From positions 1-64,000 of the forward strand of contig NZ_JFYL01000003.1 of assembly GCF_000632455.1 (NCBI RefSeq): DNA of 64,000 nt, given 5' to 3'. Position numbers and translations under genes: made by a program. This DNA is from Acinetobacter sp. Ver3 (GTDB lineage: Bacteria; Pseudomonadota; Gammaproteobacteria; Pseudomonadales; Moraxellaceae). The notes beneath the pieces are model-generated. The model had not been told where the DNA came from. It searched no databases and worked only from the letters and a program-made list of their open reading frames with translations. Shown piece after piece: positions 55,322-64,000 of this stretch (positions within the stretch are counted from its first letter, which is position 1; each line of letters opens with the position of its first letter).

Positions 55322-57340
55322 ATGAAATTGCTAAATTCTTTCTATGCTGCTGTTGGCATCGGTGTCACGATACTTGCGACCACCATCGGCATAGCAAATA
55401 AAACAATTAATCCAACACCAAATGTGACACCAGACTTAAGCTATTTAAGTCCTCAACCCGACCCAGTGACCTCCCCAGATGTCACACTCCCAAGTACTCC
55501 CGTTGCATTAAAAAACACCCGACTCGGAACTAGACAATCTCCGAGTCAAACTCAAGTCCCATTACTTTCCAATGCCAATGCTCAATGGCAATTGTATGAT
55601 CGACCTGCTGAATATCCTAAGTCGGTGACCTTGCCAGCACAGTGGATTACCATGCGTGATGGAACGCGAATCGCCACTTATGTCACGCTCCCTGCGGATG
55701 AGTCAGGTCGTCCTATCAATGCAAAATTCCCTGTAATTGTTATTCAAACGGCCTATAGCGCAGGGGTTGCAGGTAAGGTTTCAGCAATAGCAGGTGGTGC
55801 AGACCCTGAAATGGTGAAACGTGGCTATGCAACAGTCGTTGCAGATGTTCGTGGAACAGGTAACTCTACAGGCAAGTGGGAAGCTTTTGGCAAAGTCGAA
55901 CAACAAGATTCTTATGAAATTATTGACTGGTCAAGTAAACAAAGCTTCTCTGATGGAAATGTCGGCTTATATGGCGTTTCTTATTTAGGAATCACGGCGA
56001 TGCTGGGTGCAGCGACACAACATCCAGCGATCAAGGCAGCGTTTCCCATCGTACCTATGGGTGATGCGTACCGTGATATTCTTTTCAATGGCGGACAGCT
56101 AAATACGAACTTCATTCCACTTTGGATGAGTTTGATTACACTGTTGGGTACTTTACCGATTGATACCTTGGTGCAAGATCCGATTACTGGAAAACTGACC
56201 GCACTCGATAAAATTATTAACAGTACAGAATTCCAAATACCGCTTTTTGCCAATGCTCTAAAAGGCAAAGCTGATGCTTTTGATAATGACTTTTGGCAAG
56301 AACGATCGTTGTTAGAACAAGCCAATAATATTAAAGTTCCGACTTTTATTGTCGGGGGTACACGTGATTTGTTCCAACGCAGTGAACCGCTTTGGCATGA
56401 AGCATTAAAAGGTCATACCACAGTAAAAACCTTTATTGGACCTTGGGCACACATTCAAGCCGCACAACTTTTCCCAAGTTTGCCTAAAGGTAATGTACCG
56501 CGTTTAGACAAAATGCAACTTCAATGGTTTGATCAATATTTAAAAGGCATCAACACTGGCGCTGAAACTCTACCTAATGTCACACAATGGGTGCACGGTT
56601 ATGAAGATTATGTCGTCAGCACGGATTGGCCGCATGTAGCATTAGAACCTGATCGTTTATTCTTAAATACACGTGGAAATCTTGCAAAAGATCGACCAAC
56701 GTCAAGCTCTGGTGAAAACTACTTATTACAAGCGCCAGCTTTCGGTTTATGCTCAAGTACTGTTGAACAAGTTCTCATTGGTGCAACGTCTATCCTACCG
56801 TTCCCATGTCTGGAAAATAGCAACTTAGCGAATATTCCTGCTTCGGTCTTTAACTCAGTCCCTTTAACTGAAGACTATTATTTAAATGGACCGATACAAG
56901 CTGACTTGTGGATTTCATCCAGCTCTAAAGACAGTGGTTTAGTCGTACGTGTATCCGATGTGGACCCAAGAACGGGCAATGCTAAAACATTAAGCACGGG
57001 TATTATCACAGCGTCCATGCGTAAAGTTGACGAATCACGTTCTCGTTATATCAAAGGACAAATGATTCAACCTTGGCATACATTTAAAGCATCGGATATT
57101 CAGCCTTTAGACAAAAACAAGCCAGTCTTGGTCAATGTTGAGATTCCAGCAACTGCTGCGCTTATTCCTAAAGGACATCGTATTCAAATTTCGGTGGTTT
57201 CCAGTGATGTATGGAAAGGCGTTGCCCCATTACCAAGTTTAACTTCATCGCTTTTGGGATCGATTTCGATCTATTCGAATTCACAATACCCATCAAGCGT
57301 GGTTTTACCAAAAGTCCCGACTCAATATCTGAAGCATTGA
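55322..57340 (+). CDS. CocE/NonD-family secreted hydrolase
   Basis: The 672-residue protein has an N-terminal hydrophobic segment (about 4-25, signal peptide or anchor) and a Pro/Thr-rich linker before an alpha/beta hydrolase domain. The triad is visible: S220 in GLYGVSYLG, D349 in GGTRDLF and H377 in GPWAHI. A C-terminal jelly-roll domain (about 460-665) with ADLWISSSSKDSGLVVRVSDVDP completes the X-Pro dipeptidyl-peptidase/cocaine-esterase build. The substrate (ester or peptide) is unknown. It is followed by a strong hairpin terminator and stands alone. Confidence 0.88.
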   Translation: MKLLNSFYAAVGIGVTILATTIGIANKTINPTPNVTPDLSYLSPQPDPVTSPDVTLPSTPVALKNTRLGTRQSPSQTQVPLLSNANAQWQLYDRPAEYPKSVTLPAQWITMRDGTRIATYVTLPADESGRPINAKFPVIVIQTAYSAGVAGKVSAIAGGADPEMVKRGYATVVADVRGTGNSTGKWEAFGKVEQQDSYEIIDWSSKQSFSDGNVGLYGVSYLGITAMLGAATQHPAIKAAFPIVPMGDAYRDILFNGGQLNTNFIPLWMSLITLLGTLPIDTLVQDPITGKLTALDKIINSTEFQIPLFANALKGKADAFDNDFWQERSLLEQANNIKVPTFIVGGTRDLFQRSEPLWHEALKGHTTVKTFIGPWAHIQAAQLFPSLPKGNVPRLDKMQLQWFDQYLKGINTGAETLPNVTQWVHGYEDYVVSTDWPHVALEPDRLFLNTRGNLAKDRPTSSSGENYLLQAPAFGLCSSTVEQVLIGATSILPFPCLENSNLANIPASVFNSVPLTEDYYLNGPIQADLWISSSSKDSGLVVRVSDVDPRTGNAKTLSTGIITASMRKVDESRSRYIKGQMIQPWHTFKASDIQPLDKNKPVLVNVEIPATAALIPKGHRIQISVVSSDVWKGVAPLPSLTSSLLGSISIYSNSQYPSSVVLPKVPTQYLKH

Positions 57341-57363
57341 TTTTTAGACTTCTTATAGACAGC

Positions 57364-57395
57364 GTCTGAGCATGAATCCATGCTCAGACATTTTT
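57364..57395 (+). terminator. terminator after the CocE-like gene
   Basis: An 11-base-pair perfect stem GTCTGAGCATG/CATGCTCAGAC with an AATC loop is followed by ATTTTT. Confidence 0.88.
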
Positions 57396-57713
57396 ATGTT
57401 GAATATATTGGTTTGATCAACACCTGTCTTAGAATCGGAGGATAAACTTTACTTTTAATTTTGTTGTCCACGATCCAATGCACACAATGTGGTGTTGTAT
57501 CCTAAAAGCCTTTAAGCGATGCAAGATGAATAAAAATTGTAGCTTTAATCATTAAAACTGCCGAAGCACAACGTTACAGATACATTTCAACATTGAAACA
57601 GCCCCATCGCTCATGTAGTTTGCTTGGAAACTGATAAAAAATTCAAAAGTTTTGTACAGATGAGACGATTGAGTCACAGCGCCACCCATACAGAACTGAG
57701 AAGAGGATCCTTC
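57396..57713. other. intergenic region before the Ala/Gln-rich secreted protein gene
   Basis: I see no gene. The downstream frame is open from 57624, but those codons precede the signal peptide and are not supported. A GGAGGATAA stretch near 57438 is not followed by a start codon in range. Confidence 0.45.
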
Positions 57714-58346
57714 ATGAACATAATGAAAACGATGCTGGTAAGTTGTATTACGCTATGCTCAGCAACTACATTTGCTCAAGACTCTACTTTAACAGGCAAC
57801 AATCCTGCTTACGGTGACAATCCAAATTTAGCCAAAGTACTTGCAGTCAAAGCACAAGAGACTTTGCAAAATACAGCCAACACCGTTGATGATGCGACCA
57901 AGCGTGGTATTGCTAAAATCAAACCATCCGTCGATTCAGCTTGGCAAAACACCAAAGAATTCACCAATGAAAAAGCGGTTGCATTACGTGACGGTGCTCG
58001 TCAAGGCGTAGATACAGCTGTTAAATCTGTGCAGCATGCTAAACAGAACCTCGTCGGTGCAGGTGGTGTTCCCATCGAAAGAGGCAGTTTGAGTCAACCC
58101 AACCCAACGACAGCACCTGCTGTCACAGCCTCCCCGGCTCCAACTACTGCATCGGTCGCTTTACCCGTTCAAGAAAATTCAGTTAACCTTGAAACTGCGC
58201 AATCAGCCAACACTACGCTAGCAAGTCAAAATCAAGCACCTGAAGCAGAACCGACCATTCAGCGTCAAAGTGTTGCTTTACCTAATAGTGGAGCTACCAC
58301 CTCTAGTCCAGCTGTAGATGACAATGATGCAGGTGTCCCACGTTAA
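57714..58346 (+). CDS. hypothetical secreted Ala/Thr/Gln-rich protein
   Basis: The product of about 210 residues has a signal peptide (MNIMKTMLVSCITLCSATTFAQ, cleavage likely after A-Q or before Q-D-S), a helical region (about 40-115) with repeated AKQ/DGAR/TKEF patterns like a small amphipathic helix protein, and a Pro/Thr/Ala-rich disordered end. I do not recognise the family. I chose ATG 57714 because GAGG lies just upstream; a second in-frame ATG at 57723 is possible. Confidence 0.75.
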   Translation: MNIMKTMLVSCITLCSATTFAQDSTLTGNNPAYGDNPNLAKVLAVKAQETLQNTANTVDDATKRGIAKIKPSVDSAWQNTKEFTNEKAVALRDGARQGVDTAVKSVQHAKQNLVGAGGVPIERGSLSQPNPTTAPAVTASPAPTTASVALPVQENSVNLETAQSANTTLASQNQAPEAEPTIQRQSVALPNSGATTSSPAVDDNDAGVPR

Positions 58347-58415
58347 ACCATGTCGTTTTATTCAAACCTAAGTGGAGTTTATTTATTAGGTTGAGTTTAT
58401 TTATATCTCTTCAAG

Positions 58416-58446
58416 AAAAAAGGTGCTTCTCACAGTACCTTTTTTT
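58416..58446. terminator. bidirectional terminator
   Basis: AAAAAAGGTGCT pairs with AGTACCTTTTTT with one G-T pair, around a six-base loop; it lies between converging genes. Confidence 0.8.
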
Positions 58447-58457
58447 ATCGCTTAACT

Positions 58458-59411
58458 TCAGTTGACTTGACGGATCGGCTGACCCGCTTTAAATGCAGCT
58501 GCGTTTTCCTGTACTTGTTGCACAATGCGTTGACGTGCTTCAACGCTTCCCCATGCGCTGTGTGGTGTAATAATGAGATTAGGGATATCCGAATTCAATA
58601 ACACATTGCCTTGCTGAGGCGGTTCTATACTCAATACATCAGTCGCTGCCCCTGCGATTCTCCGATTTATTAGTGCTTCCGCCAATGCTTGTTCATTCAC
58701 AATGCCACCACGGGCACAATTAATTAAATATGCACTTTCTTTCATTAGACTGAATGCTTCTGCATCAATTAAGTCGCGTGTTGTTTCAGTTAATGGACAA
58801 TGTAAGCTAATAAAGTCTGATTGACGCAGCAAGCTTTCTAAACTGACACGATCAGCGGCTGCAGGTCGTCCTGGTAAATGAGCCACAATCACCTTCATAC
58901 CAAAGGCTTCAGCCAATTTCGCTACGGCTTGACCAAGTTCACCATAGCCCAAAATCCCTAAGGTCTTACCATTCAATTCAGCAATGGGGAAATCTAATAA
59001 ACAGAATTGTGATGCTTTATTCCATTCACCCGCACGAACTGCACGATCATATTGAATAAAAGACGTTGCCAAGTTGAGCATCAACATCATGGTATGTTGA
59101 GCTACAGCGGCAGTACCATATGCCTGACAGTTACATACCACAATGTTTTGAGCTTTTGCTTGGATTAAATCGACATTATTGGTGCCTGTGGCAGAAATTA
59201 AAATTAATTTAAGCTGCGGTCGTTTTTGCATCATGTCTGCCGTAATCACCACTTTATTGGTCACCACCACATCTACATCCGCAATGCGTTCAAGCACTTG
59301 ATCTGGATCAGTGCGCTCAAAGAATGTTACCTCATCAAAGACTTGATACCACCCCGAAAAATCTAAATCATTCTGATCGAGAGAGAATTGATCCAAAAAA
59401 ACAGCTTTCAC
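58458..59411 (-). CDS. D-2-hydroxyacid dehydrogenase (hydroxypyruvate/glyoxylate reductase-like)
   Basis: The 317-residue protein has the family Rossmann motif LGILGYGELGQAVAK, the catalytic Arg in INCARGGIVNEQALAEAL, the Glu in SIEPPQQGN and the His in ITPHSAWGS. The order fits glycerate dehydrogenase/hydroxypyruvate reductase (HprA-like). I chose GTG 59411 because GAGG lies six bases upstream; an upstream TTG at 59426 in the same frame is less likely. It lies 70 bases after the TetR gene on the same strand, so both are probably one transcript. Confidence 0.9.
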   Translation of the reverse strand: MKAVFLDQFSLDQNDLDFSGWYQVFDEVTFFERTDPDQVLERIADVDVVVTNKVVITADMMQKRPQLKLILISATGTNNVDLIQAKAQNIVVCNCQAYGTAAVAQHTMMLMLNLATSFIQYDRAVRAGEWNKASQFCLLDFPIAELNGKTLGILGYGELGQAVAKLAEAFGMKVIVAHLPGRPAAADRVSLESLLRQSDFISLHCPLTETTRDLIDAEAFSLMKESAYLINCARGGIVNEQALAEALINRRIAGAATDVLSIEPPQQGNVLLNSDIPNLIITPHSAWGSVEARQRIVQQVQENAAAFKAGQPIRQVN

Positions 59412-59481
59412 GTTGAACCTCAGCAATATTTATCTGCATTTCGACTGCAAGATTTTCATGATAATTCAACTGATTGTAAGC

Positions 59482-60222
59482 TTAATTGTAAGTCAACAAT
59501 AGTTGATTTGACTGGTTTTTTGTCTCAGATTGCGTCGTTGCTGCACGCTGTGCTTTTAGGGAAAATTGACCTTCTTTTAGTGCATTTAAATATGCAGTCG
59601 CCAAACGATACGCCTCTTCACAAATACGTTCAGAAATCCGATCTTCTGTGTAATAACCATGTTTCATACAAGTAAAGATCATTTCAATAATGATCAACAT
59701 ACTGTCAGGTTGTTGCGGTAAATAATCATCTACCCGAATTGCTTTAAGTGCATCTCTTAAATCTTGACTGAACTGTTTGAGTTCCATTTGATGACGTAAA
59801 TACACTTGTCGGTTCAGTGGACCTGACAATATTAATAATCGTGCCACAGCAGATTCATTATAAAACTTGGCAGTGGTTTCAATCACAGCTGCAGCCACCA
59901 TTCGACCATAAGCCGCCATACTTTCGTGCGGATGTTCGCGTATGACGTTTAAACCAGCTTCCTTGAGCAAGCTTACTAGTTTCTGCAAATGCAACTGTGC
60001 CATATGATGCAACAAATCATATTTTGTCGGAAAGAACTGATAAATACTCGCTCTTGGAATGTTTGAAGCATTGGCAATTTCAGGAATTGAAATTGACTCT
60101 AAGCCCATTTTAACTAAAAGTTTTTCAGCGGTTTGAATCACCTGCATAACACGACGATGTGTACGCGATTGTTTTGGAGGATTCATTCCTGTTTCAGTTT
60201 TTGCAATTTTCTTTTTATTCAT
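59482..60222 (-). CDS. TetR family transcriptional regulator
   Basis: The 246-residue protein has a basic N-terminus, a TetR helix-turn-helix (about 25-72) with ISIPEIANASNIPRASIYQFFPTKYDLL, and a helical ligand domain. I chose ATG 60222 with AGGTGG just upstream; a GTG nine bases earlier is in frame. A perfect operator-like palindrome lies 63-84 bases before the start. The dehydrogenase gene follows on the same strand, a common regulator-target layout, so it may control both. Confidence 0.88.
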   Translation of the reverse strand: MNKKKIAKTETGMNPPKQSRTHRRVMQVIQTAEKLLVKMGLESISIPEIANASNIPRASIYQFFPTKYDLLHHMAQLHLQKLVSLLKEAGLNVIREHPHESMAAYGRMVAAAVIETTAKFYNESAVARLLILSGPLNRQVYLRHQMELKQFSQDLRDALKAIRVDDYLPQQPDSMLIIIEMIFTCMKHGYYTEDRISERICEEAYRLATAYLNALKEGQFSLKAQRAATTQSETKNQSNQLLLTYN

Positions 60223-60284
60223 TTGTCCCACCTAAATTCCATTTATATGGGTTTTTTTGTGCTCAAGTAGACACGTGAAAGATG

Positions 60285-60306
60285 CATGAATATTCTGATA
60301 TTCATG
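60285..60306. promoter_or_regulatory. candidate TetR operator
   Basis: CATGAATAT and ATATTCATG form a perfect nine-base inverted repeat with a four-base centre, and outer GATG/CATC bases extend the symmetry with an offset. It lies upstream of the TetR gene, where self-regulating TetR proteins bind. Confidence 0.6.
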
Positions 60307-60478
60307 AATACATCATCATTTGAATCATTCAAATTCGTTATATATTGCCTGATCTTAGCAACGAAACAGAGCCATTCCGTCGCTTTCGTTACAAAATAAA
60401 CACGGGTAAATTTTAAACAATATCACTTTTTATGACAGATTGAGACCTATCACACACTCTATCTTTTTTACTTAAAGA

Positions 60479-60501
60479 TAAAAAAAGCGCCGAAGCGCTT
60501 T
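60479..60501 (-). terminator. terminator after the serine-hydrolase-like gene
   Basis: On the minus strand AAAGCGC and GCGCTTT pair around a TTCG tetraloop, followed by T residues. Confidence 0.88.
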
Positions 60502-60527
60502 GATCAATTACTGTGAAAAATTCAGCC

Positions 60528-61790
60528 TTACTCCACTGAAAATTTTTCTGCTTCACCAACAGTATCTGATTCAAAAATACAGTTTCCTAACTCATCGCAG
60601 TGCATATAGAGATGCTTATAACTGATGCTAAAGAAACCTTCGCCCTTTTTCACAATCAAAGGGCTCATATCCGCACTGAGCGCATCATCCATTTTGATCA
60701 ATTTGGTGACACGGCGATCATTCATACAAATGAGATAGTGCTGTTTTTTAATTTCAATCTGGGCCAATCCAGTACTTTCCACATGTAATGGAATAATATA
60801 TTTACCATTAATATCAATCACATGTTGTTCATAGCTTTCTAGTTTTTGGGTGATCACGTTAAAGACCAACACTTTGCCAAAGCTGTCATGAAGTTGTGTT
60901 TTATTTTCAAACGGCAAATGAATCGAAATACCAAGCTTTTGTAGATCTTGCTCATCAACTCGTTTATTGGTCAGCAAAATACGGGTAATCGTCTGTTTAA
61001 GACTGGCATCAAAAAAGCTACTGTCTAGTTGTAGATCGATGGTTTTTAAAATATTTCCCAATGCTTCATTGTGGGTGCCAAGCAGATGTGCGATCACGCT
61101 TCGATAGTAAAATTTACTGTTCTTTTTAACTGCTCGAATCTGGCGATAAAAGTAGGTTGCATCAAATTCATGTTCAATAAAATCATGCAATAACGCAGAA
61201 TTTGCTAATACAGCAACCGCATCATGGCCTGTATAAGGTAAATGAAGTGTATTGAGTTGAGGAATAAGTGGCTTAATCTTTTCATAGTGCTCGCGATCCA
61301 GATCAAAGTAAGGATCATAAACCACGATATATTCTGCATCGGACGCAATATCTGTCACGTCAATTTGCATGTCAGCATTGACGTTAGGATCGTAAAAATC
61401 AGTATAACGGCGGTCTTCGATTTCAGCGGGATTAATTGAATATTGTGGCACCATAGAGACCACACGTGCTGCGCCTAATCGCTTACTGTACTTAATCGCT
61501 GCGTAGCCGCCCATAGAACCACCATAAGCCACGACACGCTGAAATTGATTCAACAAAGGTGATATTTGCTCGATTAAAGCGTGCATGCTCTGTGATGGGA
61601 ACCATGACTTTTGTTTTGGCATGATACCTATGACATTGTAGTCATATTTGGCTAAGGATTTTTCAGCATTAATGGCATTGCCTTTGGCACGACTGATCAA
61701 GTCACCAAAAGAGAGAACCAATGTTTCTGTTGTTCCTTTTAAATAAATTGCTCTGATGTGTTCGTCTTCAAATACTATTTGCTTATCCAT
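60528..61790 (-). CDS. serine-hydrolase-like protein of unknown function
   Basis: The 420-residue protein has an alpha/beta-hydrolase-like core in its first 220 residues, with the nucleophile elbow VAYGGSMGGYAAIKYS (Ser92) and a candidate His in LPYTGHDAVAVLA; the Asp could be in VVYDPYFDLD. The rest (about 225-420) is a different domain, partly helical then beta-rich, that I do not recognise. No signal peptide or membrane segment is seen, so it is probably cytosolic. GGA lies before the ATG. It is divergent from the methyltransferase gene. Confidence 0.78.
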   Translation of the reverse strand: MDKQIVFEDEHIRAIYLKGTTETLVLSFGDLISRAKGNAINAEKSLAKYDYNVIGIMPKQKSWFPSQSMHALIEQISPLLNQFQRVVAYGGSMGGYAAIKYSKRLGAARVVSMVPQYSINPAEIEDRRYTDFYDPNVNADMQIDVTDIASDAEYIVVYDPYFDLDREHYEKIKPLIPQLNTLHLPYTGHDAVAVLANSALLHDFIEHEFDATYFYRQIRAVKKNSKFYYRSVIAHLLGTHNEALGNILKTIDLQLDSSFFDASLKQTITRILLTNKRVDEQDLQKLGISIHLPFENKTQLHDSFGKVLVFNVITQKLESYEQHVIDINGKYIIPLHVESTGLAQIEIKKQHYLICMNDRRVTKLIKMDDALSADMSPLIVKKGEGFFSISYKHLYMHCDELGNCIFESDTVGEAEKFSVE

Positions 61791-61911
61791 TGCAATTCCA
61801 AAAAAGGGTTCTCATCATCTGGTTTGCAAAATGAATCAATCGTTCACTTGCTTACATCACATTGTCGGTGTCATATTTTATAGATACTGTTCAGATTAAA
61901 AAGCGCAAAAT

Positions 61912-62685
61912 ATGACACATTCACTTCATCCTGCTGCTGAAAATGGGTTTAGTTCTGCGGCTGAACTTTATCAACAAGTCCGACCAAATTATCCACAGGC
62001 TATCGTCACGTGGTTGAAAGATGAGTTGAATATTCATCCTGATGCAGTTGCGATTGACTTAGGTTCAGGGACAGGAAAATTCCTGCACTATCTAAAACAA
62101 GTCACCTCGAACATAATCGCCGTTGAACCGATTCCAGCAATGCTCGAACAATTGAAAATAGTACATCCTGAGGTGAAGACACTACAAGCATCAAGCCATC
62201 AAATTGCGCAATCAACGCATAGTGTTGATGCTATTTTATGCGCACAGTCATTTCATTGGTTTGCTGAACGACAAACATTGCAAGAAATGCATCGCCTTCT
62301 TAAACCCCAAGGGCATTTAGGTCTAGTCTGGAACCAACGAGATATCTCAGTGGATTGGGTCAAAGCATTGGCAGATTACATCGCACCTTTTGAGTCCGAT
62401 ACGCCACGCTTTCATAGCAACCAATGGCAAAATGTATTTCAGCAGCAAGAATTATTTGAATTCCAAAGTTTAAGCACCTTCACTCAGCATCAAGTCGGCA
62501 GTGTTGAACAGGTCATCAGCAAACGACTCTTATCTACCAGTTTTATTGCGGCAATGTCAGCGGCAGACCAAGCAAAAATGAAGACAGCATTTGAATCGAT
62601 CGTATTTGAACATACGGGACTCATGCTCCATGATGAAGTTTCCTTTCCTTATATCACTTATGCCTATCACTATCGTGCGCGATAA
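61912..62685 (+). CDS. class I SAM-dependent methyltransferase
   Basis: The 257-residue protein has the SAM-binding motif I VAIDLGSGTGKF (about 46-57), motif II with IIAVEPIPAMLEQL, and the post-motif HRLLKPQGHLGLVWN typical of the UbiE/YafE-like group. The methyl acceptor is unknown. The ribosome site is weak. The lipoprotein gene 53 bases downstream may be on the same transcript. Confidence 0.88.
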   Translation: MTHSLHPAAENGFSSAAELYQQVRPNYPQAIVTWLKDELNIHPDAVAIDLGSGTGKFLHYLKQVTSNIIAVEPIPAMLEQLKIVHPEVKTLQASSHQIAQSTHSVDAILCAQSFHWFAERQTLQEMHRLLKPQGHLGLVWNQRDISVDWVKALADYIAPFESDTPRFHSNQWQNVFQQQELFEFQSLSTFTQHQVGSVEQVISKRLLSTSFIAAMSAADQAKMKTAFESIVFEHTGLMLHDEVSFPYITYAYHYRAR

Positions 62686-62738
62686 ACTAAACTTAATCTC
62701 GATCATTCATTAAAAAAACCAACAGAGGATTGACTCTC

Positions 62739-63314
62739 ATGACGGCAAATCTTCACCCTATTCGACTTTCGATATTTGCACTCTGCTTGAGTATGCCTTT
62801 CATGCTCATTGGATGTCAAAAAACAGAACAAAACCCTCAGACCGAACAAAAAGAATCCGTTGATCCATCTGTTGAATTGAAAACACAAATTGAAGCACAG
62901 CCGATCAAATCGTTTGAATCCACTCCAAATGACGCACATGACGTTGCTTTGCTGAATCAATATGATCAAAGTTTTGAGCAATTAAGTGGTGAGCTAGACG
63001 CAGAACTTCAGCAATTAAAAGCAGATGGCAATTTAAATGCGGATATGGAGTTTCAGCGTAAACGAGATCTCATTCAGTCCTCCCTCAATATGTTGAAAGA
63101 ATTAGATCTTAAGACGGAACAAGGTAGATATATTCAAGGCTTATTTTATCAATACTGGGAAAATCAGATTGAGGTCTATCAAGAGCTCGAACAGTCTCCC
63201 GAAGATGAGCTTCGAAATCCTAAAGATGCAATTCGAAATATGAGTGATTATTATACTGCGAAAGCCCAACTCCAACATTGGAGTCAAAATACTAGTGTCA
63301 CGAAAGAACAATAG
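62739..63314 (+). CDS. hypothetical lipoprotein
   Basis: The 191-residue product has a lipoprotein signal with lipobox L-I-G-C at C26 and a long, mostly helical, Glu/Gln-rich body with no Cys after it. I do not recognise the family. I chose ATG 62739 with AGAGGA nine bases upstream; a TTG nine bases earlier is in frame. It converges on the chagasin-like gene with about 50 bases between. Confidence 0.78.
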   Translation: MTANLHPIRLSIFALCLSMPFMLIGCQKTEQNPQTEQKESVDPSVELKTQIEAQPIKSFESTPNDAHDVALLNQYDQSFEQLSGELDAELQQLKADGNLNADMEFQRKRDLIQSSLNMLKELDLKTEQGRYIQGLFYQYWENQIEVYQELEQSPEDELRNPKDAIRNMSDYYTAKAQLQHWSQNTSVTKEQ

Positions 63315-63363
63315 CGTACATAGTAAAAGTACAGCACAATTTTAGAAACAGTCTTCTGCCTGC

Positions 63364-63801
63364 TTAAGAAATACGTACTCGACATTGCCACGATGTTGGG
63401 GCATCTGTTTGAGTACGGTCTTGAGCAACTTCCCAAGGTCGCACATACGCCAATTCAATGAGTTCCTGACCAGGCTTTAGCGCAGTCAGCTTCACTGTCT
63501 TTTCACCTCCAACGCCTACCATCGCTTTTGATTTTTCAGTCGCCAAATATTGTTCTTCAACTTTAAAGAGATGAAGCGGTTGCATGATTTGCCATTGATA
63601 ACCCGTACTTGGATTTTCTGCTGCATTAAATTCTAAGGTTTCACCCACTTTCATCACCAATAGTGCAGGACAATTTTGCTGATCAGTATAGTGATGGGAC
63701 TCCGCTTGCACTTCAGAGACTGGATTTTGACATGAGGCAAGACTACTCCCGAGTACGCCAATACATAAACTTATCCATAAGGATGTCTTGCCAACGCTCA
63801 T
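63364..63801 (-). CDS. chagasin-like (I42) lipoprotein, cysteine-protease inhibitor candidate
   Basis: The 145-residue protein has a lipoprotein signal with lipobox L-A-S-C at C24 and an immunoglobulin-like domain with the three inhibitor loops of chagasin: NPSTGY (63-68), a Gly-rich GVGG loop and RPWE. In other bacteria and protozoa such proteins block papain-type cysteine proteases. I chose ATG 63801; a GTG at 63810 is in frame. The target protease is unknown. Confidence 0.85.
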   Translation of the reverse strand: MSVGKTSLWISLCIGVLGSSLASCQNPVSEVQAESHHYTDQQNCPALLVMKVGETLEFNAAENPSTGYQWQIMQPLHLFKVEEQYLATEKSKAMVGVGGEKTVKLTALKPGQELIELAYVRPWEVAQDRTQTDAPTSWQCRVRIS

Positions 63802-63880
63802 GATCCACACTCTCTCATTTCTCTAATGATGAAGACTTTGAGCTGAAAGTCATTTCAAACTCATCAATCTCAAATCCTGT

Positions 63881-64000
63881 TTAAATATTGCGCTTTTCTA
63901 ACCATTCAATTGATTCGACGCGAATTAATTTGCATGCACCATCGCCGATACCATTCCAATCCAAAGCTGACTTCCACACCAAATCTTTGGCATTAATTTG
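63881..64000 (-). CDS. C-terminal 39 residues of a gene cut by the right edge
   Basis: The minus-strand frame is open from the window edge to TAA at 63881-63883 and reads like real protein (VWKSALDWNGIGDGACKLI, then RVESIEWLEKRNI). The N-terminal part is outside the window, so I do not name it. It is upstream of, and on the same strand as, the chagasin-like gene. Confidence 0.65.
   Translation of the reverse strand, partial: QINAKDLVWKSALDWNGIGDGACKLIRVESIEWLEKRNI

Overview
The window looks like a chromosomal segment of an Acinetobacter-type gammaproteobacterium (Moraxellaceae). The grounds are the asd-fimV-truA order, a leuC-leuD-leuB cluster interrupted by small genes, rluC and rne back to back with a long rne leader, a PTS-Ntr enzyme I (ptsP) behind rppH, an AidB-like acyl-CoA dehydrogenase, A+T-rich codon use and many short lipoproteins. 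Species cannot be assigned from the sequence alone. I see no rRNA, CRISPR array, insertion sequence, integrase or plasmid origin.

Layout. 1-1.8 kb: a secreted protein with an extreme (Glu-Ala-Lys)n repeat cut by the left edge, and a membrane-anchored endonuclease/exonuclease/phosphatase-fold protein. 2-7.1 kb: asd, a FimV-like protein, an asparaginase and truA. 7.2-9.3 kb: an AraC-type regulator, infA and a decayed lipoprotein gene. 9.3-13.6 kb: leuC, leuD and leuB on the minus strand with two small extra genes. 13.8-19.2 kb: small regulators and phosphatases, then rppH-ptsP. 19.2-21.5 kb: a broken small membrane-protein gene, an ArfA-like ribosome-rescue gene whose coding region runs through a terminator hairpin, and a metallo-beta-lactamase-fold lipoprotein. 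21.8-24.9 kb: macAB. 25-33.3 kb: acyl-CoA dehydrogenase, an AraC regulator divergent from a desaturase/reductase/ferredoxin fusion, catalase and a NAPE-PLD-like hydrolase. 34-41 kb: LysR, a HAD phosphatase, rluC, a structured rne leader and rne. 41-46.9 kb: acyl-CoA synthetase, two identical tRNA-Lys genes, PspC, TSUP and SLC13 proteins. 47-49.1 kb: two genes with clearly higher G+C (HPP-CBS protein and transglutaminase). 49.4-52.5 kb: glyQS. 52.5-54.3 kb: an A+T-rich OLD-like ATPase-TOPRIM gene. 54.4-64 kb: lipoproteins, a CocE-type hydrolase, a TetR regulator with a 2-hydroxyacid dehydrogenase, a serine-hydrolase-like protein, a methyltransferase, a chagasin-like lipoprotein and a cut gene at the right edge.

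Most of the window is housekeeping: lysine/threonine and leucine synthesis, translation (infA, glyQS, truA, rluC, tRNA-Lys), RNA turnover (rne, rppH) and lipid metabolism. Convergent genes are often separated by bidirectional terminators, which helps fix gene ends. The observations most worth following are the ArfA-like gene with its internal terminator, the ATPase-TOPRIM gene behind the glyS terminator as a candidate defence gene, the desaturase fusion, the MBL/MoaF-like lipoprotein, the structured rne leader, a perfect operator-like palindrome before the TetR gene, and two small genes that look broken by homopolymer shifts or an in-frame TGA.
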